Below are positions 7,988 through 14,048 of a stretch of DNA of 14,048 nucleotides, piece by piece. The first letter of the stretch is position 1, and each line of letters opens with the position of its first letter. The notes beneath the pieces were generated by a model. It was not told the DNA's origin. It ran no database searches and saw only the letters and a program-made list of their open reading frames with translations. Made by a program: the position numbers and the translations under genes. The DNA comes from Bacteroidota bacterium (GTDB lineage Bacteria > Bacteroidota > Bacteroidia > Bacteroidales > Paludibacteraceae): the NCBI GenBank assembly GCA_022709605.1, contig JAKLIM010000057.1, positions 1-14,048 of the forward strand, written 5' to 3'.

Positions 7988-8033
7988 ATTAAGAATTAAG
8001 AAATAAGAAAATAAGTTCCGATTGCTATCGGAA
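7988..8033 (+). repeat. Composite element, copy B: TAAG repeats plus TTCCGAT hairpin
   Basis: On the plus strand, four TAAG tetranucleotides begin at 7990, 7997, 8004 and 8012 (spacing 7, 7 and 8), directly followed by a perfect inverted repeat, TTCCGAT (8016-8022) with ATCGGAA (8027-8033), around TGCT. It has the same architecture and hairpin core as the element at 1939-1990 but lies in the opposite orientation. On the transcribed minus strand the hairpin is followed by a T-rich but interrupted tract, so a weak attenuating role between murD and ftsW is conceivable but not shown. Confidence 0.75.
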
Positions 8034-8073
8034 AAGGAATTACATAGCCTGAAGGTTTCCTGATTAGTTAGCA

Positions 8074-8136
8074 GGCAAACCCGAAACCCGAAACCCGAAA
8101 CATGAAACCCGAAACCCGAAACCCGAAACGAGAAAC
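8074..8136 (+). repeat. Nine-unit heptanucleotide array, CCGAAAC consensus
   Basis: Nine contiguous 7-bp units: six are exactly CCGAAAC, plus GGCAAAC (8074), ATGAAAC (8102) and GAGAAAC (8130). The array stops 4 bases beyond the murD stop codon. Six C3 tracts (8080-8082, 8087-8089, 8094-8096, 8108-8110, 8115-8117, 8122-8124) become G3 tracts on the transcribed strand, a possible G-quadruplex former. This is the most regular of the three heptamer arrays in the window. Confidence 0.9.
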
Positions 8137-8140
8137 GCTA

Positions 8141-9475
8141 TTATAAATTCCTGACGCAAGCTTTAAACTGACAGCCTCTGTCTTCGTAGTTTTTAAACAA
8201 ATCGAAGCTGGCACAGCAAGGCGACAACAAAACGGTATCGCCGGGTGATGCCAGTTTATATGCTTCTTTTACTGCATCTTCCATTGATTTTACATCGATA
8301 ATATTTTTATTTTTACCATCGAAAAAAGTATGAAGCGGCGAATTGTCAACGCCAAGGAAAATTAACCCTTTCACTTTGTTGCTTACCAATTCCTCAATTT
8401 CAGTATAATCATTGCCTTTATCGGTTCCACCCAAAATAAGCACAACAGGTGTTTTAATACTTTGCAGTGCATACCAGCATGAGTTCACATTGGTCGCTTT
8501 TGAATCGTTGATAAATATCACATTGCGCACTGTAGCCACATATTCGAGGCGATGTTCCACTCCCTGAAAATCCTGAAGTGACTGACGGATATTTTCCTTT
8601 TTTACATTTACAATAGAAGCTGCAAGTCCTGCTGCCATTGAGTTGTAGGTATTGTGCATACCTTTCAGTGCTAAATCTGATGCCGGCATTTCAAATAGGG
8701 ATTTAAGGGTTTTAATTACAAATTTTTCTTGTTCAATAAATGCTTTTGATTTCTCGGTCCGCTCTACTGCAAACGGATACAATGCTGAGTTTATATTTCT
8801 TTTTTTCAATTCTGCCTTTATTACCGGATCATTTTCCCAAAAGATAAAAGCATCTTTATCGGTCTGATTTTGAGTAATTTTGAATTTAGAATCTACATAA
8901 TTCTGAAAATTATAATCGTACCGATCCAAATGATCGGGTGTGATATTCAACAGAATAGCAATGTCGGCTTTAAATTCTGTCATTCCGTCGAGCTGAAAAC
9001 TGCTTAATTCAATGACATAATAATCGTACGATTCGGTGGCCACCTGAAGCGCCAGACTATTCCCGATATTTCCTGCCAAACCAACTTTTAGTCCGGCATT
9101 TTTAAGTATATGATACACCAGTGTAGTTGTGGTGGTTTTTCCGTTACTTCCGGTAATGCAAATCATTTTCGCGTTTGTGTATCGACCTGCAAATTCAATT
9201 TCAGATATTACAGGTGTTCCCTGCGCTTTCAATTTTTTTATTAAAGGTGCTTTGTCCGGAATTCCGGGACTTTTAATAATTTCGTCGGCATTCAGAATTT
9301 TTTCCTCGCTGTGCTGTTTTTCTTCCCACAAAATTTCGTATTTATCCAGCAACTCTTTGTATTGCGGTTTTATTTCCGACAAATCGGAAAGAAAAACTTC
9401 AAAGCCTTCTTTCTTTGCTAAAACTGCTGCTCCTGCACCACTTTCGCCGCCTCCTAAAATTACTATTCGTTTCAT
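8141..9475 (-). CDS. murD: UDP-N-acetylmuramoyl-L-alanine--D-glutamate ligase MurD
   Basis: MurD is the cytoplasmic ATP-dependent ligase adding D-glutamate to UDP-MurNAc-L-Ala. The 444-residue protein opens with the UDP-binding GGGESGAGAAVLA (8-20). It has KSPGIP (68-73), the P-loop GSNGKTTTTT (109-118), the MurD-type ELSSFQL (156-162), DHLDRY, the C-terminal-domain NDSKATN, and near the end LLSPCCASFDLFKNYEDRG, the MurD counterpart of E. coli LLSPACASLDQFKNFEQRG. Length matches the family (about 440). GSNGKTT with SSFQL separates it from MurC, MurE and MurF. The ATG at 9475 is 28 bp after the mraY stop and is preceded by GGGGAAAAAGTT, one of the few starts here with a purine-rich G-containing upstream sequence; those Gs can pair with CCCC just upstream on the transcript. 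Confidence 0.97.
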   Translation of the reverse strand: MKRIVILGGGESGAGAAVLAKKEGFEVFLSDLSEIKPQYKELLDKYEILWEEKQHSEEKILNADEIIKSPGIPDKAPLIKKLKAQGTPVISEIEFAGRYTNAKMICITGSNGKTTTTTLVYHILKNAGLKVGLAGNIGNSLALQVATESYDYYVIELSSFQLDGMTEFKADIAILLNITPDHLDRYDYNFQNYVDSKFKITQNQTDKDAFIFWENDPVIKAELKKRNINSALYPFAVERTEKSKAFIEQEKFVIKTLKSLFEMPASDLALKGMHNTYNSMAAGLAASIVNVKKENIRQSLQDFQGVEHRLEYVATVRNVIFINDSKATNVNSCWYALQSIKTPVVLILGGTDKGNDYTEIEELVSNKVKGLIFLGVDNSPLHTFFDGKNKNIIDVKSMEDAVKEAYKLASPGDTVLLSPCCASFDLFKNYEDRGCQFKACVRNL

Positions 9476-9503
9476 AACTTTTTCCCCGTAAAAGGTCAGG
9501 GGA

Positions 9504-10769
9504 CTATCTTATTTTCAATGTAATAATTGTTACTGCTGCCAGGATAATTCCAACGATCCAGAAACGGATCACAATTTTTGATTCGGGCATGGCTTGTAAC
9601 GGTTTTTGTAACAACGCATTGATGCCGGAATTTCCCGGTTTTTGAAAATGGTGATGCAAAGGTGTCATTTTAAAAATACGACGTCCTTCACCATACCTAA
9701 GTTTGGTTATTTTAAAATACCCTACCTGCATTACAACCGAAAGATTTTCGATAATAAATACGCCGCACAAAATGGGAATCAATAATTCCTTGTGAATAGC
9801 AATGGCGAACACCGAAATAATTCCACCAAGGGTAAGACTGCCCGTATCGCCCATAAAAACCTGAGCAGGAAAGGAGTTGTACCAAAGAAATCCGGTAGTT
9901 GCACCAATAAAAGCTCCTGCAAACACCAATAATTCGCCTGTTCCGGGTAAGTACATGATATTCAGATATCCGGCGTAGTTCATATTGCCCGAAACATAGG
10001 CCAGGATACCAAGTATCACCCCAATAATGGCGGATGATCCGGTTGCAAGACCATCTAATCCGTCGGTCAGATTAGCTCCGTTCGATATGGCTGTAACAAT
10101 AAATATAACAACAACGACAAATAATATCCAACCGTATTTTTGTGCTTTATCGCCTGCTTTGGTAAAAGCATCAGCATAATCCAGGTTATTGTTTTTAAAG
10201 AACGGAATGGTTGTTTTTGTCGATTTAATATCTTTTTTGGCATAAAGTACATTTTCAACCCTTGTTTTTTCGCCTTTTACTTCAATATTTTCGCGAATAA
10301 CAATGTCAGGACTCAGGTACATTGTAAGTCCTACGATTAACCCCAAACCTACCTGACCAATAATTTTGAACCTGCCACTTAAACCTTCCTTATTTTTTCT
10401 GAACACTTTAATGTAATCATCGGCAAAACCAATCAATCCCAACCATATTGTGGTGAAAATCATCAATATTGTATAAGTGTTATTCAGCTCCGCAAGTAAT
10501 ATTGTAGGAATCAGTATGGCCAGAATAATTATTATTCCACCCATTGTAGGCGTGTTTTTTTTGCTCATTTGACCTTCGAGGCCCAAATCGCGAATGGTTT
10601 CACCAATCTGTTTTTTGCGAAGAAAATCAATAATTTTACTACCGAAAAGTGTTGAAACTGCCAATGCCAGAATAAATGCCAAACCCGTACGGAACGAAAT
10701 AGAAATGAACATTCCGGCTCCCGGAACATCAAAATATTTGTCTAAGTAAGTAATTAAGTGGTACAACAT
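9504..10769 (-). CDS. mraY: Phospho-N-acetylmuramoyl-pentapeptide-transferase MraY
   Basis: MraY is the polytopic membrane enzyme that transfers phospho-MurNAc-pentapeptide to undecaprenyl phosphate, giving lipid I. The 421-residue product has KKNTPTMGG (70-78), the metal/catalytic pair in FADDYIK (115-121), NLTDGLDGLA (233-242) with the nucleotide-site aspartates, FMGDTGS (305-311) and MTPLHHHFQK (368-377). It is about 60 residues longer than E. coli MraY (360). Most of the excess is a polar insertion between the fourth and fifth membrane segments (about 155-210), where the family has a periplasmic beta hairpin. A further 12-15 residues follow the HHH motif (about 378-395). I believe longer MraY proteins are usual in Bacteroidota, so this is probably lineage-specific rather than aberrant. 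It lies 45 bp after murE and 28 bp before murD. Confidence 0.97.
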   Translation of the reverse strand: MLYHLITYLDKYFDVPGAGMFISISFRTGLAFILALAVSTLFGSKIIDFLRKKQIGETIRDLGLEGQMSKKNTPTMGGIIIILAILIPTILLAELNNTYTILMIFTTIWLGLIGFADDYIKVFRKNKEGLSGRFKIIGQVGLGLIVGLTMYLSPDIVIRENIEVKGEKTRVENVLYAKKDIKSTKTTIPFFKNNNLDYADAFTKAGDKAQKYGWILFVVVVIFIVTAISNGANLTDGLDGLATGSSAIIGVILGILAYVSGNMNYAGYLNIMYLPGTGELLVFAGAFIGATTGFLWYNSFPAQVFMGDTGSLTLGGIISVFAIAIHKELLIPILCGVFIIENLSVVMQVGYFKITKLRYGEGRRIFKMTPLHHHFQKPGNSGINALLQKPLQAMPESKIVIRFWIVGIILAAVTIITLKIR

Positions 10770-10783
10770 ATTTTAAGTTTTTT

Positions 10784-10811
10784 ATTTCATGTTTCGTGTT
10801 TCATGTTTAAA
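10784..10811 (-). repeat. Short heptanucleotide array, RYGAAAC type (4 units)
   Basis: Plus-strand units ATTTCAT (10784), GTTTCGT (10791), GTTTCAT (10798) and GTTTAAA (10805) are in exact 7-bp phase. On the minus strand they read ATGAAAC, ACGAAAC and ATGAAAT, the same motif as the arrays at 354-444 and 8074-8136, but here in the direction of transcription. The array starts 3 bases after the murE stop and fills much of the 45 bp murE-mraY gap. Confidence 0.7.
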
Positions 10812-10814
10812 AAT

Positions 10815-12260
10815 TCAGAAGCAATTTTTCACTTCTTCTCTGTCGTCGAAATGATGTTTAACGCCCCGGATAATCTGATAATCTTCGTGTCCTTTGCCTG
10901 CCACCAACACCACATCGCCTTTTTGAGCAAGTGCGCATGCCGTTTTTATTGCTTCACGTCGGTCGACAATGGTGAGACTTTTATTTTTCTGAACAATATC
11001 CAACCCGGCTATCATATCGTTTAAAATGTCCTGAGGTTCTTCAAATCGTGGATTATCCGAAGTGAGAATGGCTTTCCAGCTTCCATCCACTGCTTCGCGA
11101 GCCATCATGGGACGCTTTCCTTTATCCCGGTTTCCACCGCAACCAACTACAGTTATCAGTCGCCCGTTACCCTGCAAAATCTGATTAATTGTGCCAATAA
11201 CATTGTTGAGCGCATCGGGTGTGTGCGCATAATCTACAATGGCGGTGTATCCCTGCGGAGCTCTAAGTGTTTCGAAACGCCCTGAAACAGAGTGTAATGC
11301 ACTCATGATGCGTAAAATTTCAAGGCTATCCTGACCCAATAATATTGCTGTGCCGTAAACCGCCGACAAATTGCTGGCATTAAATTTACCAATAAACGAA
11401 ACATTGACTTCCATGTCATTCATATTGAGCAACATACCCTCAAAACCGTGTTCAAGAATTTTGGTTTTAAAATCGGCCATTGCGCGCAATGAATACGTGT
11501 ATTTTTTTGCTTTCGAATTCTGAAGCATCACCAAACCGTTGGTATCATCTACATTGGTTAACGCAAAAGCATCGGCGGGTAAATCATCGAAAAATTGTTT
11601 TTTGGCTTTCAAATAATTTTCGAAAGTGAGATGATAATCAATGTGATCGCGGGTAATGTTGGTAAACACGCCTCCTTTGAACTCAAGTCCCGCAATCCGA
11701 CGCTGATCTACTGCATGTGAACTTACTTCCATAAAAGCATATTCACAACCTGCATCCACCATTTGCGCCAACAATTCATTCAAAGCCAACGCATCGGGTG
11801 TTGTGTGAGTTGCTTCAACGGCTACATCGTCAATGTAGTTGCAAACCGTTGACAATAAGCCTGTTTTATATCCTAATTTCCGAAAAAGATGATATAACAA
11901 GGTGGCGATGGTCGTTTTGCCGTTTGTTCCTGTAACTCCGACTAGAATAAGTTTCGACGATGGAAAATCGTGCATTGCCGAAGCCATTTTACCTAAAGCA
12001 TCAGCGCTGTTATCTACTTTAACATACGTAATTGAAGGAACTGTTTCGGAAGGAATTTCTTCGCAAACAACGGCCAAAGCACCATTATCAATGGCTGTAG
12101 AAATATATGAATGACCATCGGAAGCCGATCCGCGGGTAGCAACAAATACAGAACCCGACTCAATCTTTCGTGAATCGAACTGAATATCAGAAACTTCAAT
12201 TTCAGTATTTCCTATCAATTTTCTGACAGATACATTTTGCAGTATATCTTCTAAGATCAT
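10815..12260 (-). CDS. murE: UDP-N-acetylmuramoyl-L-alanyl-D-glutamate--2,6-diaminopimelate ligase MurE
   Basis: MurE is the cytoplasmic ATP-dependent ligase adding the third stem-peptide residue to UDP-MurNAc-L-Ala-D-Glu. The 481-residue protein has FDSRKIESGSVFVATRG (28-44) in the UDP-binding domain, the P-loop GTNGKTT (111-117), THTTPDA (151-157) and EVSSHAVDQ (178-186) in the substrate site. ENYLKAKKQFF (214-224) holds the lysine expected to be carbamylated (K220 by alignment to E. coli). The C-terminal domain has VDYAHTPDAL (342-351), the amino-acid selectivity motif DNPRFEEP (402-409) and GKGHEDYQ (455-462). DNPR is the meso-diaminopimelate signature, rather than the lysine-type motif of Staphylococcus, so the wall is predicted to be DAP-type. 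The start lies only 12 bp after ftsI. Complete and typical. Confidence 0.97.
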   Translation of the reverse strand: MILEDILQNVSVRKLIGNTEIEVSDIQFDSRKIESGSVFVATRGSASDGHSYISTAIDNGALAVVCEEIPSETVPSITYVKVDNSADALGKMASAMHDFPSSKLILVGVTGTNGKTTIATLLYHLFRKLGYKTGLLSTVCNYIDDVAVEATHTTPDALALNELLAQMVDAGCEYAFMEVSSHAVDQRRIAGLEFKGGVFTNITRDHIDYHLTFENYLKAKKQFFDDLPADAFALTNVDDTNGLVMLQNSKAKKYTYSLRAMADFKTKILEHGFEGMLLNMNDMEVNVSFIGKFNASNLSAVYGTAILLGQDSLEILRIMSALHSVSGRFETLRAPQGYTAIVDYAHTPDALNNVIGTINQILQGNGRLITVVGCGGNRDKGKRPMMAREAVDGSWKAILTSDNPRFEEPQDILNDMIAGLDIVQKNKSLTIVDRREAIKTACALAQKGDVVLVAGKGHEDYQIIRGVKHHFDDREEVKNCF

Positions 12261-12272
12261 ATCAATCGATGT

Positions 12273-14048
12273 TTAATTTTTTTTTGGTTTTTCATATTGA
12301 TCTAAAATCAATACCACATGTTGTCCTTTACTGATTATCGAGCCCGGCTTCAGGTTTTGGGAAATCACTTTTCCTCTGCCACTCATGTGAGCGTACAACC
12401 CCAGTTTATTTACTATATACATTGCATCTTTGGCGCCCATTCCACACAAATTAGGAATTTTATTGCCATGAACCGACATGGGGATTACTTTGTTGCCTTT
12501 ATCACTGTTCTGAACCTGAACCCATTCGGTTTCCGAAGTTCCCATTGACAAATTTATATTTTTCATAACGGTTTCCGCTGCAGTAAAATTCCCTGATTTT
12601 ACCTCCGGAATAAGCGAAATTTTTTGTGTGGTGTCGTTTTTAATGCTTTGCAAATTAAAAGTAGATTTTAACGACATAACCTGTTCGGCAATGCTTTTGA
12701 AAACTGAACCGGCCATTTTTCCGCCCGATGGATAACCTTTTGACGGTTCGCGAATAACCACAATGAGCGTATACAGCGGATTGTCGGCAGGAAAATAGCC
12801 ACAAAACGATACCTGATGACTTTTGCCTCCCAGGGTATAACCTGATCTGCCTTTCGATATTTGTGCAGTTCCGGTTTTGCCGGCAATTCGTACAAATTTC
12901 GACAACATGTTTTTGGCTGTACCTTTTTCACCTTCAATCACGCCAAGCAATGTTTCGCGAACAACAGCCAACGTTGCAGGTTTACAAATTTGAGAATTTA
13001 TTACTTCAGTTTCGAATGTTTTGATGGTCTGTCCGTTTTTCATTATTGCTTTCACAAAAAATGGACGTATCAGTTTGCCGTTATTGGCTATCGAATTGTA
13101 AAAAGCAAGCGTATAAATGGGTGGAATCTGGGTTTCGTAGCCTATCGACATCCAGGGTAAAGCAGTGGCTGACCACTTTTCAGGATTCCTTTTGGGATGC
13201 TTTATTTCAGGTTTGGCTGTACCGGGAATCTCAAGTTTCATAAGTTTATGAATCTTCATTTTGTAAAGTTTCTCTACAAATTCCGACGGATTATCGCCAT
13301 ACGCTTTCACAATTGTTTTTGAAACACCGATATTCGATGAAGCATGAATTGCCTGAGCAAGGGTAATATTATGGTAACCTCCTTTCGAAGCATTATGATC
13401 TCTCATGATACGACCACCAATTGGCCATAAACCATTTCCGGTCTGAATGGTATCGGTAATTTTAGCTCGTCCGTCATCCAAAACGGCCATAAGCGATACA
13501 ACTTTAAACGTAGAACCCGGTTCCACTTTATCGCTTACTGATCCGTTTCTGTTTTCAGTGTAAGAGCTGTCTGCATTTCTTTGCATATTCACAATTGCTT
13601 TCACTTCGCCCGACTGTACTTCCATTAAAATTGCGTAGCCCGAAGCTGCTTCAAAAGATTTGAGACTGTCAACGAGTGCCTTCTCGGCAATGTCCTGTAA
13701 GTCGATATCGATGGTTGAAAGTATGTCCATGCCATCGGTTGGTTCTACCTGAACGGTTTCTTCGTAATGATTGGCTACTTTCTGTTTGGTCGAAAGTCCC
13801 GGTATTCCTAATAATTCTTTATTGAAAAATAATTCCAATCCACTTTTACCGCCCATGGCTTCGTCGGCATAAATATCGCCAATTGTACGCGAAGCCAACG
13901 AACCGAAAGGTCTTACCCGTTGGAACAATTCTTTGGTAATCAGACCACTTTTTATGCGTCCAAGTTTATAAAGCGGCAGTTGACGCAAATCTTTGAGTTG
14001 CGAATAGGATATTCTTTTGGGGTACAATTTCAATTCCGCTTTTTGTTC
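12273..14048 (-). CDS. ftsI: Septal peptidoglycan transpeptidase FtsI (PBP3-type) with C-terminal PASTA domain, 5' end cut by window edge
   Basis: This is a class B penicillin-binding protein that cross-links septal peptidoglycan with FtsW. The frame is open through base 14048, giving 591 visible residues. A TTG at 14033-14031 could be mistaken for a start, but GAA CAA AAA GCG GAA continues upstream, and the membrane anchor and first part of the pedestal domain (about 100 residues) are missing. Visible from the left are the dimerisation-domain motif RPFGSLASRTIG, then the transpeptidase domain with active-site EPGSTFK (serine at 13514-13512, about residue 179 of the visible part), SSN (about 237-239) and KTGTAQIS (about 391-398). 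The last 60 residues (KIPNLCGMGAKDAMYIVNKLG to the VVLIL strand) form one PASTA domain. Position before murE supports FtsI; SpoVD-like naming would also fit the PASTA architecture. Confidence 0.95.
   Translation of the reverse strand, partial: EQKAELKLYPKRISYSQLKDLRQLPLYKLGRIKSGLITKELFQRVRPFGSLASRTIGDIYADEAMGGKSGLELFFNKELLGIPGLSTKQKVANHYEETVQVEPTDGMDILSTIDIDLQDIAEKALVDSLKSFEAASGYAILMEVQSGEVKAIVNMQRNADSSYTENRNGSVSDKVEPGSTFKVVSLMAVLDDGRAKITDTIQTGNGLWPIGGRIMRDHNASKGGYHNITLAQAIHASSNIGVSKTIVKAYGDNPSEFVEKLYKMKIHKLMKLEIPGTAKPEIKHPKRNPEKWSATALPWMSIGYETQIPPIYTLAFYNSIANNGKLIRPFFVKAIMKNGQTIKTFETEVINSQICKPATLAVVRETLLGVIEGEKGTAKNMLSKFVRIAGKTGTAQISKGRSGYTLGGKSHQVSFCGYFPADNPLYTLIVVIREPSKGYPSGGKMAGSVFKSIAEQVMSLKSTFNLQSIKNDTTQKISLIPEVKSGNFTAAETVMKNINLSMGTSETEWVQVQNSDKGNKVIPMSVHGNKIPNLCGMGAKDAMYIVNKLGLYAHMSGRGKVISQNLKPGSIISKGQHVVLILDQYEKPKKN

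Noticed and set aside
8074..8136. Direct repeats suggestive of a CRISPR array
   Set aside because: Units are 7 bp and directly tandem with no spacers, and no cas genes are nearby.
14031..14033. TTG as the ftsI start codon
   Set aside because: The frame stays open upstream to the window edge, and the protein would lack the membrane anchor that every FtsI has.

Overview
This window is a division and cell wall (dcw) gene cluster from a Bacteroidota bacterium, most likely of class Bacteroidia. It is transcribed entirely on the minus strand, so the genes read from right to left. The assignment rests on the gene order (ftsI-murE-mraY-murD-ftsW-murG-murC-ftsQ-ftsA-ftsZ, then a GatB/YqeY-domain gene), on A/T-rich start regions without clear Shine-Dalgarno sequences, and on lineage-style protein features: an FtsI with a C-terminal PASTA domain and a long MraY with an enlarged periplasmic loop. 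Genus or family cannot be fixed from the sequence alone.

Layout in transcription order: ftsI (cut by the right edge, 14048-12273), 12 bp gap, murE (12260-10815), 45 bp gap with a short heptamer repeat, mraY (10769-9504), 28 bp gap, murD (9475-8141), 180 bp gap full of repeats, ftsW (7960-6743), 54 bp gap, murG (6688-5528), 83 bp gap, murC (5444-4053). murC overlaps ftsQ (4056-3250) by 4 bp, and ftsQ overlaps ftsA (3250-2000) by 1 bp. A 249 bp gap with a repeat/hairpin element precedes ftsZ (1750-452). A 216 bp gap with a heptamer array then precedes the yqeY-like gene (235 to the left edge, cut). No gap exceeds 300 bp. I see no RNA gene, insertion sequence, CRISPR array or convincing intrinsic terminator.

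The genes form one pathway. MurC, MurD and MurE add L-Ala, D-Glu and (by its DNPR motif) meso-diaminopimelate to UDP-MurNAc. MraY loads the precursor on undecaprenyl phosphate to make lipid I, and MurG makes lipid II. FtsW polymerises glycan strands and FtsI cross-links them at the septum. FtsQ, FtsA and FtsZ build the divisome and tether the Z ring. murB, murF and ddl are absent from this stretch.

The genes look intact and ordinary, and I find no undescribed protein system. The unexplained signal is between the genes: heptanucleotide arrays built on GAAAC in three junctions, and a composite element (TAAG repeats at 7-8 bp spacing followed by a CCGAT..ATCGG hairpin) in two. All three arrays, and one copy of the composite element, lie within a few bases downstream of a stop codon.
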